A DNA stretch of 64,000 bases from Tridacna crocea (lineage: Eukaryota > Mollusca > Bivalvia > Cardiida > Cardiidae). Positions within the stretch are counted from its first letter, which is position 1; each line of letters opens with the position of its first letter. Positions 1-10,687 of the stretch are shown piece after piece. The position numbers were made by a program, and so were the translations under genes. A model generated the notes under the pieces. It did not search any database. It saw only the letters and a list, made by a program, of their open reading frames with translations, and had not been told where the DNA came from. The stretch is taken from the NCBI GenBank assembly GCA_943736015.1, contig OX031062.1, forward strand, positions 57,772,962 through 57,836,961, in the 5' to 3' direction.

Positions 1-119
1 ACATTGTGGGAAAAGGAGAAAATGCTGGTTACCAGCATTTTTCTCCTTTTCTCATAATGTTTTCTAAAGGCTTCTTTCTCAGGGGCATCAAAAGTAGGGA
101 TTGTGTGGTCATGGGTTAA
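1..119 (+). mobile_element. PB1 MITE, plus, type 1, cut by window start
   Basis: The left arm lies outside the window. The palindromic core, the short arm and the closing GGGTTAA are intact. Confidence 0.85.
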
Positions 120-167
120 AAGGCTTCTTTCACAGGGCCATTAAAAGTAATGATTGTGTAATAAAGC
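120..167 (+). repeat. solo PB1 short-arm fragment
   Basis: It repeats the short arm (AGGCTTCTTTCACAGGG onward) directly after the preceding copy, without core or long arm. It may be a remnant of a tandem insertion. Confidence 0.6.
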
Positions 168-224
168 ATAAAAAAAATGAACTACCCATAAAGTTGAATT
201 ATTTTCAACTCATTATATTTGCAG

Positions 225-441
225 GCTATTTGGACAGGAATAATGCACCACATAGTCAACGAGCATGAGTGGGTTTTAGGCCATGGGGATTACAACAAGA
301 ACCACTGTCTTCATGGACCCCTTCAAGATTAGGAGAGAATTGGCTCCATCCAGTAAAATATGCATCCACCCTAAAAGACCTCGCCAAAATTGTATTTGAC
401 AAGAGACTTTTTAATCAGATACACAAGTATCTGCATTTCAG
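225..441 (+). pseudogene. frameshifted internal exon of a multicopy bivalve protein
   Basis: Seen: a perfect acceptor (TATATTTGCAG) precedes the exon and a donor (GTAAAATAC) follows it. Frame 1 reads AIWTGIMHHIVNEHEWVLGH and runs to a TAG near 333. Shifting one frame restores ENWLHPVKYASTLKDLAKIV followed by FDKRLFNQIHKYLHFR up to the donor. The two halves join sensibly if one base was lost near 330. Family knowledge: I recall multicopy uncharacterized proteins of molluscs and cnidarians with the same plan (HH-V--EHEW, a CxHGPL block, then FDKR--L--YL-FR), possibly transposon-derived; I cannot name the family. No companion exon is visible downstream, and upstream ones would lie outside the window. 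It is either a relic or an intact exon with a one-base assembly error. Confidence 0.6.
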
Positions 442-688
442 GTAAAATACATAAAGACTAAGCTATCAAAATTTGTATTGATTAGTCAGTGTTCCACATC
501 CTCTCTTCATTTTTTTCATTTGCATTTTTTGGCTAGTGCACTAATCAATGCCTTGGGTTTTCCTTTTATAAGTATTTTGTACAACATTCTATAAAAGCCA
601 CTGGTTGCTTTCCCTCTCAAACATCTTCAAAGCAATGTTAAGCAGTAGGAGTGGGATGAAATGTATTGCAGTTACCACCATCAGTCCT

Positions 689-916
689 TTAACCCTTTCC
701 CAAACGACAAATTTTGGACTCTTCCAAACTGAAAGAGTTTGCAGACAACAATTTTAGATTTTGAGAAAATGACAGAAAGTTCTCAAAAAGGGTAGAAAAC
801 ACTGTGTGAAAAGAAGAAATTGCTCATTATGAGCAATTTCTCCTTTTCCCGCAGTGTTTTCAAAAGACTTTTACTGCAGACACATAAAAACCAGGGCTTG
901 TTTGGGAAATGGTTAA
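689..916 (+). mobile_element. PB1 MITE, plus, type 2
   Basis: TTAA to TTAA. The core centre is ATTGCTCATTATGAGCAAT, so both arms changed together relative to type 1. The long arm contains GAAAGAGTTTGCAGAC. Confidence 0.85.
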
Positions 917-1173
917 AAAAATGCTGCGGTCAGAATGAATGTAGGAATCCCTAGGGAAAGCAGTTTGAGTACATTCCAGAACTTCTAACTCTAGCCTTGA
1001 GGTTAAGATTGGAAGACAAGGTCGGAATGAGGAAGGCAAAACAGTTGGAGGAAGGGGATCCAAGGCAGATATCAACCCATTTAGCCCCAGTCTCACCACC
1101 AAGCACAAAAGAAGTATACACTGAACAGAATTCAATGTTTAAATAATTGTACACATTTCATTGTTATGTATAG

Positions 1174-1312
1174 TAACCTTTACCACAACCTGAACTGTTT
1201 AATAACTGTATAGGGAAGTAGGCTTTAACAAACAATGTATGATGTAAAAAGGAGCAATTTGCTTGTAGCATGTTTGTTCTCCTTTGGCCATAGTGTTTTC
1301 TAAGATACCATC
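1174..1312. repeat. degenerate PB1 copy
   Basis: AACCTTTACCACAACC resembles a minus-type end, and GGAGCAATTTGCTTGTAGCA is a decayed type-2 core. No closing TTAA was found. Confidence 0.4.
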
Positions 1313-1662
1313 ATACAGGGATATGTTATTTGATGCATGATAATTCATTTACTAAGGACTAGTCATAAATTTTGTTTTCTAGTCAAGGATAAAAGTACAC
1401 AAAAGTAGAATTTACCCCATAAAAAAAAGTTGTTTACAGGAAAGTGATGGGTCATTGGAAAACAATTTGTGATATGACTCTTTTTTTCTCAAATTTTGGC
1501 AAAAAATAATCCAGGCTGTGGTCGATCATGCTGCCTCAGCACTACTGTTGAAACTATGTACATACATTCGCCCACACATTCGGCGTGCAAACTGGTTTAG
1601 TTCCCAGTAAGCAGAGTGGACACAGGTTGTCATAAGTTAGAGAAAAAATATTTCTCAGGTGT

Positions 1663-1901
1663 TTAACCATTTACCACACAACCCTGACAGTTAATAACCC
1701 TAAAAAGAAGCCATATAAAAACACTGAAGTAAAAGTAGGAAATGCTGGTCACCAGCATTTTCTCTTTTTTTCCCACGATGTTTACTACCGAGTACTCTAT
1801 AAAAGACAAATGTCATCAAAAATAATGAGCCAAATTGAAATTGTCTGCAAATGTTTTCAATTTGGGCAAATATAAATAGTTTTCATGTGGTAAAGGGTTA
1901 A
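1663..1901 (-). mobile_element. PB1 MITE, minus, type 1
   Basis: TTAACCATTTACC to GGTAAAGGGTTAA. The core centre is ATGCTGGTCACCAGCAT. The outer stem is eroded. Confidence 0.85.
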
Positions 1902-2530
1902 ATTAAACAGTACAGACTGAGCAGTTCCATCAACTAAATTACTCTGCATGAATATGTTAGCAACCCTTTTTACATATATTAGTAATCAGTGTAAGTAGTA
2001 CACTTGTTTCCTTTGTATATATTTGTCTGAAAACTACAACTATTACTGGAACAAACTGACATGAAATATATGACCTCTATTACCATGTATTACATGCTCA
2101 AATTATTGTCCAAACATAGCTTTGAGTAGTGTCGTCTGCATGTGGAAGTATGTGTATGATTTTTAAATCTTATTTGGCTAATAGATTTGCCGTGTCTTTA
2201 AAAAATACAAAAATACCTGAAATAGACATGATTTTGATGAATTAAATTGGCAGTACATGGTTGGTTACATAGATCTAAGATTCACTTTCTGTGCAGTATG
2301 ATTTTAATCCATGTCATTGGCCAAAGCTCTAATTTGATTATGACACTGTAGGGTCAAACCTGACATTTACTGTTAACAGAATTTCCATACCGTGCGATTA
2401 TACCTGATGATGTAAATATTCAGACTTTATTATTCTTTGCATAGAGGTCAATTTCTTGTCAACTTGTTCCAGTAATACATATTTCTGTATCCGACAGTCT
2501 CTGTTAACAACTTTGACAGAGATACCTTTA
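1902..2530. other. AT-rich stretch, nothing recognised
   Basis: No open frame with splice signals, no inverted repeat and no RNA gene could be supported here. Confidence 0.5.
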
Positions 2531-2606
2531 GAGAAAGTTATGTGGAAAAAAAGGAGATAATTCTGGTTATCAGTATTTTCTTCCTTTTTCACAACAATAT
2601 TCTACC
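2531..2606 (-). repeat. degenerate PB1 core
   Basis: GGAGATAATTCTGGTTATCAG followed by TTTTCTTCC and CAACAATATTCTACC keeps the hairpin plan with many substitutions. The ends are lost. Confidence 0.45.
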
Positions 2607-2807
2607 ATTTTCCAGTTTGAGCCACAGGAAAACTGTACTGCAGATATTCTCAATCTGGTTAAGTCTATAACAAGATTCATCTGGAAGGTTTTATGATGAA
2701 AAAGGGGTCATAGCCACAGTAATGAACTTGAAATCTTCATTAAATAAACTTTATTCTTTTATTTTCAAGACAATTATTTTTGTAACAACAACACAATTAT
2801 ACATGTA

Positions 2808-2850
2808 TTTACAAGAGGGCCAATGGCCCTGAAATGCTCATCAAAGTAAA
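2808..2850 (+). repeat. head fragment of the GAGGGCCA...GGCCCT element
   Basis: ACAAGAGGGCCAATGGCCCT followed by GAAATGCTCA matches the head shared by the 166-bp and 145-bp array elements further right, without any array. Confidence 0.55.
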
Positions 2851-2956
2851 ATGTAATGGATTCTGTTAGAATGTGACTTTTAGATTGAACATGGTTTTCA
2901 CAGATTTTTCAATTGACATACTCTGTAGCTCATTTAAAAACTTCTGAAAAATATCA

Positions 2957-3191
2957 TTAACTCATTACCAATAGCAAACGACAAAATCTTAGATTTGTCC
3001 AAATTGAAAGCATTTGCAGATGACAAAATAAAAGTGACTGAAAATTTGAAACCGGTTTTGTGAAGGATAGAAAATATTGTGGGAAAAGGAGAAAATGCTG
3101 GTTAACAGCATTTTCTCCTTTTCTTACAATGTTTTTTAAAGGCTTCTTTCTCATGGGCATCAAAAGGAGGGATTTTGTTGTAATGGGCTAA
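2957..3191 (+). mobile_element. PB1 MITE, plus, type 1
   Basis: Full length. The core centre is ATGCTGGTTAACAGCAT, with a one-base asymmetry. The right end is CTAA instead of TTAA. Confidence 0.88.
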
Positions 3192-3410
3192 GAACAAAAT
3201 AATTAGTTCCACAAGTATCGGACTGAATAGGGTGCATATGGAGTGGACTTGAGATTTTTCTAATATTTGTTCCAGTAAGGTTCTTTGTGACATCACATAA
3301 ACTTGGAAAATCATTTGCTATGGGCTATTTTTCCAAAGCTTTTTCCTATGTTCATCTTGTTTTAAATGCCTAACACAAGCCCACCATGCAAATATGATAA
3401 AAACTGAAAT

Positions 3411-3638
3411 TTAAGTCTTTACCATACACCAACAGTTTAGACTCATCCAAATTTTAAGCATTTGCAGACAAGAAAAAAATTGTCACTGAACATTTGAAAC
3501 TTATTTGAGGAATTGTAAAATACATTGTGGGAAAAGGAGAAAATGCTAATAACCAGCATTTTCTCCTTTTCCACAATGTTTTAAAAAGGCTTTTTTCTCA
3601 GACTGATGAAAATCAGGGATGGTATGGTAAAGGCTTAA
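3411..3638 (+). mobile_element. PB1 MITE, plus, type 1
   Basis: Full length with a decayed left end (TTAAGTCTTTACCATAC). The core centre is ATGCTAATAACCAGCAT, a broken palindrome. Confidence 0.82.
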
Positions 3639-4296
3639 TTTACAGTACAGAAGTAAGTTATACCCATACTCCATATAAATTTTGATTGTATATATATAGC
3701 ATTTTTTGTTTGTTTGTTAGGGATGCATTTTCATGAAAAACAATTAAGTGTGTGATTAGCAAAAGCAGACTTATTGAATTGTACGAACAACAATATACAT
3801 GCAAATCAGTGCCTCTAGGCATCACTGTACAGGAAAATTCCACACACCCTATCCTTGCTTGTGTTGCAGGATGATTCTGATGTGAGGTAGAATAGAAAGA
3901 TAAACTTTTCAAAGCATATCACTTTGACAAAAGTCTGCCTTTCAATTTTACACCAACTCATTTGTCTCAATATTTTAAGTTGCCTTGGGGCTCACTTCTG
4001 CATGCTGCTGGTTATAATTCTATCAAAGCCCATCAACTTACTGTACATATTGTAAACAAATAAAAGAAACATTTTCACCTAGTCCCTTACATGTATATGG
4101 CATTTTTATGGCACTAACACAGTCCAATATTTGATTGGCTGGTATTGATCTGCATAGTCTCAGAAAACATAATTGTAGTTCAGCATTTCTTAAGATACAA
4201 AATGAATTTTAAAAAAGGGCAGCCACTGAAGACCAAAGTAAAAATTATTGCATAAATGGATTTCTCATATCAAATGCTTCCTTTTATCTGTACCTT
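3639..4296. other. no gene or repeat recognised
   Basis: Short minus-strand frames occur, but none has splice signals or recognisable sequence. Confidence 0.5.
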
Positions 4297-4529
4297 TTAA
4301 CCCTTTACCCAACAATCCCTGGTTTTTACGACCCCAAGATACATGTAGAAACCTTTTGAAAACATTGCCAGAAAAGAATAAAAAGCTGGTAACCAGCATT
4401 CTCTCTTTTTTCTGTAATGTTTACTACCCTGCTGGCAACAAATTCAATTATTGGGTTACGCTTATCTGGCATCTGCAAGTGCTTTCACATTGGACCAGTC
4501 TAAAATTTTGTTGTTTGGTCAACAGTTAA
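4297..4529 (-). mobile_element. PB1 MITE, minus, type 1
   Basis: Full length. The stem outside AGCTGGTAACCAGC is mismatched. Confidence 0.85.
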
Positions 4530-4743
4530 CTCATATGATTGTTTGATTTCACAATTACAGACAAAAATTGAAAAAGAAAATCACATGATCATTATACATT
4601 GTTTTGTTTTGTTGAACCTGCTTGACTTGCATGACATTTATGTACATATAAAAATTTCTTAAATGTCAGTATTTTCTCATTTTTTTCGACAGCATTTCCA
4701 TTAGTATTTTTCCTTAGAGGATGAAAGGCTTACTTGTAGACGC

Positions 4744-4960
4744 TTAACTCTTTACCAAACGACAAAATGTTGGACTAGTCCAAACTGAAAGCATTTGCAA
4801 ACGACAAATGTGAATAAAAGACTGATTTCTGATTTTGGAAGGGTAGAAAATATTGTGGGAAAATGAAAAAATGCTGGTTACCAGCATTTTCTCCTTTTCC
4901 CACAATGTTTACTACAGGCTTCTTTCTTTCAAAAGTCGGAATTGTGTGGTAATGGGTTAA
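4744..4960 (+). mobile_element. PB1 MITE, plus, type 1, supplying the end of a reading frame
   Basis: Full length. Its right end (minus-strand reading TTTAACCCATTACCACACAA) forms the last codons and the stop of the P2X7-like ORF at 4929-5201. Confidence 0.88.
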
Positions 4961-6424
4961 ACCCTTGCAGGCTTAACCCAAGATATTGCCACACACAACA
5001 TGATGGAATCGGGACATGATTTCCAGCTCCAAGATGCCCATGCACCCAAAGAGTGAACTGGGTATATGCATAAAATGGGTTGGTTTTGTTCAAGTCATCT
5101 CCATCCTCCCCCAGGTCCTCGTCTGGGAAAACCAGAATGTCTCGCCTTAAAAGCCTGCCCATGGCCAGAACTCCCTCGTCTAATATAAGTGTTTCGAATC
5201 GCTGGAAAAAGAAAAATGCATAAACATCAACCATGCTCTGGCAAAATGTGGCTAAATGCACCTCTGTAATGCATTGTACCAAGCAAGTAACCACATAATA
5301 TGAGACCCACAAAATTGACTTTGCCTTACAAGTAACCAACTAATTTGTTTACATGGTCCTTTCATATGCATAAATTGACAGATGGTATAAAACTTCTATG
5401 TCAAAAAGTTACCCTGTAATTTTGACTAGTTTGGCGTGCTTTCTCATTGGCTTTGACAGAAAAGTTATACACAGCATTATTTCTTTGCAACAATGGAAAA
5501 TATTTTATGGTGAAAATGAATAATAATTACAGGAGATAGGGTTAGGAAACAGTAGTCACCAACATTTAAGCTTTTTCCAATTGTTTTCAAAAAGCTTTTT
5601 CTTCTTCACAGTTACTAAAACACAGGATTATATAGTAAGAGGGCCAATGGGTTTTGAAGCTAGACATGGAAACAAAGTTGAACCATATCCTCTTCTTATA
5701 ACATGTGAATTGTAGCCTCAACACATTGTTTAACACTTTCCCAAACAATCCCTGGGTTTCACATCCCTGGAAAAGCGGCCTTTTGAAGAAAAAACAAAAT
5801 GGGTAAAGAAGAAAATGCAGGTAACTAGAATTTTCTCCTTTTCCCACAATGTTTTCTTGCCTCCTAAAACAATTATCAGTTTTTGAGTCACATCAGTCGT
5901 CTGAAAATCTTTCCCATTTGGACAAGTGTAAAATTATGCAGTTTGGTAAAGACTTTAAACGATGGGTCGCCTCCGGTTCACATTAAATGTCTAAATAATA
6001 GTAAATATTGAAAGCAGCTCAGCGCAAACGTCCCATGGCATAGTGATATTTCTGCATCGGTAACGGGGTAAGTCCCAAATAACCCTGTTCTATTCGACAT
6101 ATGACTGACGTGTCATGCAACGGATTTTTCAATCAACGTTTTCAGTCTGGTTAGCCTACAGAAATATAGTTCAAAGTACGTTACAATGTAGGCCTCAAAT
6201 GTAAAATTAATTATCCAAACAGTCAAAGTAGGTCACGCTCACAAGAACTCGCTCGGCATTCATAATTTTGCAAATATTAATCAACTTTTCAGTTGAATAG
6301 TTTAAAGATCAGTAGAAACTTATTCGAAGACATGTATCTTACATAAAAATTTACCATAATCGCGAAAAAACAGTAAAATGACAAAGCTACATGTATGTCT
6401 ACTTACCGAAGACGAAGACGCCAT
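4929..6424 (-). CDS. P2X7-intracellular-domain-like two-exon ORF, truncated by a MITE
   Basis: Exon 1 (6424-6407) encodes MASSSS and ends at a GTAAGT donor. Exon 2 (5201-4929) starts after TTTTTCCAG, phase 0 to phase 0, giving 96 residues. Readable parts are RFETLILDEGVLAMGRLLRR, an acidic linker, then YTQFTLWVHGHLGAGN and PIPSCCVW. The last two match the conserved YRQFxLWxHGxLGxGxRxxIPSCxVW core of the P2X7 C-terminal ballast-like, zinc-binding domain found in many stand-alone invertebrate proteins (family knowledge). After CCVW the usual IRxxYPxxxGxYxGF segment is missing. The frame reads QYLGLSLQG and then FNPLPHNSDF-stop, and those last residues come from the PB1 copy at 4744-4960. Inference: a truncated gene or pseudogene, or a new short gene with a transposon-supplied tail. 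Confidence 0.6.
5277..5395 (+). repeat. family F repeat relic (inside intron 1 of the P2X7-like ORF and its exon 2 acceptor side)
   Basis: ACCAAGCAAGTAACCACATA and the downstream TGGTCCTTTCATATGCATAA match the family F plan seen at 45.6 and 30.7 kb. Confidence 0.45.
5440..5640 (+). repeat. degenerate PB1 copy
   Basis: ATTGTTTTCAAAAAGCTTTT and an ACACAGGATTATATAGTAAG short arm remain. The core has lost symmetry. Confidence 0.35.
5729..5958 (-). mobile_element. PB1 MITE, minus, type 1
   Basis: TTAACACTTTCCC to TTTAA. The core centre is ATGCAGGTAACTAGAAT, degraded. Confidence 0.82.
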
Positions 6425-6760
6425 TTTCTCTGTCAATTTTCATCTGGAGGTAGGGGCGTATGCAAATTACACCGTATCCGACTCTACGCGGAAACTATCG
6501 ACGATTTTCCGTGACGCATCGCTATTGTTTACAGCTGCTATCGTCAGCCAGTTTTCTTTTGACCAATTCTCGGTTTCTAATATGATTCTCCGTGTTTCTT
6601 TTTTTCAATTACCTAACATATGTCAGTAATTTATCCATGTATACGCAAAGGACCGATTTATTTACCATTTTTAATTAAATGAAATTTTAACAGCATTTTT
6701 GCTTAGCGGCTGTAGCCATGCATCTTTAAACAAGTAGAAGATACATGTATAAACTGTTAT
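6425..6760. promoter_or_regulatory. upstream region of the P2X7-like ORF
   Basis: It lies directly upstream (minus sense) of the MASSSS start codon, has no PB1 insertion and is slightly richer in CpG than the surroundings. No TATA box or known site can be assigned. The promoter role is inference from position. Confidence 0.25.
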
Positions 6761-6767
6761 GTATGAT

Positions 6768-6912
6768 CACAGGAATTTGACATTCTATAATCAAAATAAA
6801 TGATAAAACATGAAAAAAAAATCTTCCCTATATAGTGTTTATGTTATATAGGGGAGATTTTTTTTCCCCTGTTTTATCATTTATTTTGGTTATAGAATGT
6901 CAGATTCCTGTG
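6768..6912. mobile_element. family D hairpin MITE
   Basis: It is a near-complete palindrome: CACAGGAATTTGACATTC on the left, its complement (GAATGTCAGATTCCTGTG) on the right, and CCCTATATA...TATATAGGGG near the centre. GTATGAT at 6761-6767 and 6913-6919 is a 7-bp target duplication. The second copy is at 47289-47424. Confidence 0.85.
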
Positions 6913-6919
6913 GTATGAT

Positions 6920-8218
6920 CCCTGTGTTGACCAAGGTAAACACTTTGCAGATGCATGAAGAGCAACACACAAAAAGAGCGTCACCTGGGACTCAAAGATT
7001 GAACATTTTCATCACAATGCATACCGGGAAGAGAAATCATGTTTTACAAATGAAATTTCAGGGTTAAGGAGAGTTAGGTAGTCTATGTATTTGCCCGATT
7101 CAGCGCCATATGACTGCACTTTTGGCTAGGGGCCAACGGCGCCTAGCCTTAGTAACCACGTTTCAGACTTATGCAGAGAAGCTGCAACCACTCTCAACAC
7201 CATGTATAAAGGCGCGCAATTCGCTCTCTGATTTGCTGGAACTGCAACTGCCGTTTCTGATTGGCTTGAAACGACACACCCCTCAAAACCGCCTTACACC
7301 TTACGAGGTATTCATGCATGATGTAAAATAGAAATATCTATTGGAAATTGGAAGAGGAGGGTCGGTGTCTACATTTACCGAGAAAATACAAAAGAAAATA
7401 AATTCAAGGCAGAAATTTTGAACGGTGCTTGTTGGCGTGATGAATTTCAAATGAGAACGTTCAAAACAGAAACAAATTCTGCTGTTATTTTCACCAAATA
7501 CTCATGCAGAGCATGCAACCGACATCCGTGGTCACATTGGTTCGTCGCTGTGTGGACATTTTTTGGATGTAGATGGAACGTGGCGAAAATGACATTTGAT
7601 TGATAAATATTGTACGGTGTGCATCCACATATGGTGTACACGGAAAACCCATTTTCCTTGGCAGCCGTAATACATTTACAAGCAGGGCAATTGTTGATGA
7701 GGCGGTGTTTTCCTCGTGCATGAAAATACCGGAACTGACTGTGACGGACTGCATTTGACCGGAATGGATTACAAGATATGATGTAAACTCTTGTCGCAAC
7801 ACTTTACTTATTTGAACATACATGTACATACATGTAAGGTCAAAAAAGGAACTTGCAAGATATAAGGCTATAATATATCTGGCATTAAGTACTGAAGATA
7901 TTTACTGAAGACTGAAGATAGTTCCTGGTTGAATGCAAATTGGTTTACGCATATATGCACTGTCCACTTGCCCCTAGCCATCAGTGCTTTTGAGCGTTTT
8001 GATTCTCTCAGTTAAAAACTGGCCTCCGTGGGAGACAGTTGTCGGAGCTTCAGGGTCTTATAAAACTGGCTGCTTCCAAGAAATGTACGTCAATTGGGTT
8101 CGTCTGCAGTATGTCCTTTACGGCGCTTCCTACTTAGAAAAGGAATAGCTTATGTAGCAGTTACAAGGTTTCATGGCGTTCCAAAGTGTTCCATATATGG
8201 AAACAAACCTCGTTTATC
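6920..8218. other. 1.3 kb PB1-free interval, unassigned
   Basis: It is richer in GC than its surroundings, with a CpG-containing stretch at 7080-7300 and frames up to 112 codons on both strands. None shows a recognisable protein or a splice pair. No repeat family of this window is present. Confidence 0.4.
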
Positions 8219-8447
8219 TTAACTCTTTACCACACGAAAAAATTTTAGACTGGTCCAAATTGAAAGCATTTGCAGACAACAAATTAAAGGTGACTGAAAA
8301 TTTGAAATTTGTTCTTGGAAGGGTAGAAAACACTGTGGGAAAAGGAGAAAATGCTGGTTACCAGCATTTTCTCCTTTTCCTACAGTGTTTTCAAAAGGCT
8401 TCTTTCTCAGGGGCATCAAAAGTAGGGATTATGTGGTAATGGGTTAA
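8219..8447 (+). mobile_element. PB1 MITE, plus, type 1
   Basis: Well preserved. The core centre ATGCTGGTTACCAGCAT has matched stems, with CACTGTGGGAAAAGGAG answered by CTCCTTTTCCTACAGTG (one mismatch). Confidence 0.93.
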
Positions 8448-8730
8448 TACTTCTATTATGTTGTCTTAAACATATCGATATAGGTAAAAATTGCGATAAT
8501 GTGGAGAAAGAGGGTGAAATATTATGTATGCTGAGTTTTTCTCATTTCTTGGATTATCTCATTTCTATTCAGGGTGATGAAAAAACAATCAAATCCTCCC
8601 AAAAACTAAAGGTTACTTTTAGCGTGCACAGATTTGGCAGTTTCAGATTGACAACGTCAAACATCAACATCAATGTTTTTCTCCGCATGTTCGTGCACTG
8701 CCAATGATATGAAATGTAAACAAGAACAGC

Positions 8731-8980
8731 TTGATCCTTTACCACACAAGCCCGTTTTTCACTACTTACCATACAATACCGATTTCAATGACCCTACCAA
8801 AAACGGGCTTTTGAAAACAAGATGGGGAAGAGGAGAAAAACTGACGAATAATCATCTCCCTTTCCCATGTTTTTTCACCACATTATAGACAAAAACCATA
8901 ATCTGATACACACTTTTGATGTCTATAAATGCTTCCAACTTGGAGTAACCCACTTTTTTTGTGGCCTGGTAAAAGGTTAA
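8731..8980 (-). mobile_element. degenerate PB1 MITE, minus, with doubled left end
   Basis: Two successive left ends are seen (CCTTTACCACACAAGCCC, then CTTACCATACAATACC), suggesting an insertion into, or slippage within, the terminus. The core is decayed (ACTGACGAATAATCATC). Confidence 0.6.
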
Positions 8981-9205
8981 CCCTTTCCCAAACAATCCCT
9001 GGTTTTTACGGGTCTGGAATAGTAGCCTTTTGAAAACATTGTGGGAAAAGGAGAAAATGCTGGTAACCAGCATTTTCTCCTTTTCCCACAATGTTTTCTA
9101 CCCTATCATAGACAGAAATTATCTTTCAGCAAGAGTTGAATTGTCATCTGCAAAATTCTTACAATTTAGTCTAGTCCAAAAGTTTGTCGTTTGGGAAAGG
9201 GTTAA
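8977..9205 (-). mobile_element. PB1 MITE, minus, type 1, abutting the previous copy
   Basis: It shares the TTAA at 8977-8980 with its left neighbour. The core palindrome is perfect. Confidence 0.93.
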
Positions 9206-9410
9206 ACGACCTTGTAGACTAGGGATCGTATTTTTTTCCGGTTGGATATAGAATTAAAAAGGTCGTCACTTTTTTTTTGTGATGGTAAAAAAAATGTAAC
9301 AGTATCTCGGTGCATGATATGAATCGATTAATACATGTTGGACTGGTATAAACTTTCCATACTTTGTCCCTTTTCCCTCCCATAATACACTTCCCTGCAT
9401 AGAGCTGTTC

Positions 9411-9527
9411 TCAGACGATAGTCTTAGCTGGGCAGTAATCGTAGAAAACGTGGTACCCCTGATAGACCATTACATTTATCACCGAGCCAAAGAGGACGGA
9501 AACAGCCAGGGCAGTTAGAATTGTCAT
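9411..9527 (-). CDS. candidate 38-residue membrane micropeptide
   Basis: ATG at 9527, TGA at 9411. The peptide starts MTILTALAVSVLFGSVINVM and ends VYQGYHVFYDYCPAKTIV, so it has a clear hydrophobic helix (residues 3-20) followed by an aromatic tail. No homologue is recognised. The frame stays open leftward of the ATG into the neighbouring PB1 end, so this could instead be a last exon. No polyadenylation signal is assigned. A chance ORF of this size is possible. Confidence 0.25.
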   Translation of the reverse strand: MTILTALAVSVLFGSVINVMVYQGYHVFYDYCPAKTIV

Positions 9528-9772
9528 GACCCTTCCAAAACAAAAAATTTTGGACGAGACCGAATTGAAAGCGTTTACGGAGGACTAATCAAATGTAATG
9601 CAAAATTTATGGTGATCTTTGTCTATGACGGAGTAGAAAATATTGTGAGACAGGAGAAAATGCTGGTTACCACTAATAGTGGTAACAAGCATTTTCTCCT
9701 TTTCTTACAGTGCTTTCAAAGACCTTCTTTCCCAGCATCGTAAAATTTAGGGATTGTATGGGAAAGGGTTAA
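9525..9772 (+). mobile_element. PB1 MITE, plus, type 1, with expanded core loop
   Basis: The left TTAA is eroded (CATGACCCTTCC). The core reads GGTTACCACTAATAGTGGTAAC, an added symmetric ACTAATAGT-type block at the centre of the palindrome. Confidence 0.82.
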
Positions 9773-9848
9773 GCTCAGTGGTGAGTGTAATGGCCTTTTG
9801 AGCCTGAAAAGATGAGAATTTTTATAGTGCAGATTCGAATCTCATCGG

Positions 9849-9866
9849 AGGGGGGGGGGGGGGGGG
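9849..9866. repeat. poly-G tract
   Basis: An almost pure G run. A shorter poly-G run lies near 10314-10323. Confidence 0.9.
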
Positions 9867-10332
9867 CGTTTAAATTTTAGATGTGTTTTTGTACCAAATT
9901 TCATTTTCATACTAAAATATTCATGTGAAAAATGTTCAAACTCAAAGTCTGCTAGGCGCGACCGAATGTGCCTTTGCAGGTTGTTTAAATCAATATTAAA
10001 CTGTACACAATATGCAGTCTGATCTATCATCGACGCTGTTCGTTGCTGGGGTATTATTCCAACGAAAAGGACATTGAAATCAAATGTTTGACTTTTCATT
10101 ACAGACTGAATTCAAATCTATTACAAACGTCAGAAGAAAGTTATCCCACTTCTTTAATCATACTTTGAAAACCCTTCTTGCAAATGTCTCCATCACGAAA
10201 AAAGAACAGTGCGAGATAAGGAGAGAAGGAGCAAAGTTCACCCTTTACATTCTCAGTCACTAAAATGAAACTTTCAACTCCATAATGAAAATCGTGATTT
10301 CTTTTTTTTTTGGGGGGGGGGGGGATTCCCCA

Positions 10333-10436
10333 TAACGGACAGTGTAGATCAAGATCAGACTGCACGTTCTGTGCAGTCTGATCTTGATCCACACTGTCCG
10401 CAAAAGGTCTTTGTGTCCCCCTTATCAGTCTAATGG
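10333..10436. repeat. family B hairpin element
   Basis: GTAGATCAAGATCAGACTGC and its complement face each other round CACGTTCTGTG, flanked by GGACAGT/ACTGTCC. The right margin is TCAGTCTAATGG. Confidence 0.8.
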
Positions 10437-10687
10437 TAAATAGGAGGCGACTATATAGAGCTTTTATCAGTGCGGGACTAGTTTGTAGTTTAGGACAAGG
10501 ACCTCGTGTAACATGAAGCTACCATATCCCAGCTGTTTAATATCATGTTGATAAACCCGAACAGTTTTGTTGTGATTATCATTGAACATTATTTGTAAAA
10601 CAAACCTTCGAGTATTGGCGTATGAATATCTGTGTAGAGATTTACATGTATCTACAGTTTTAAATCCGTTTTAGGATGGCATAAACC

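Noticed and set aside
860..1135. 91-codon minus frame with a signal-peptide-like start (MNSVQCILLLCLVV)
   Set aside because: Its last part runs into a PB1 copy and no conserved sequence follows the hydrophobic start. Likely chance.
7113..7990. Facing GGCTAGGGGC (7123) and GCCCCTAGCC (7971) as possible ends of an 870-bp element
   Set aside because: Only about 12 bp match, the neighbouring bases do not continue the pairing, and no target duplication is visible.
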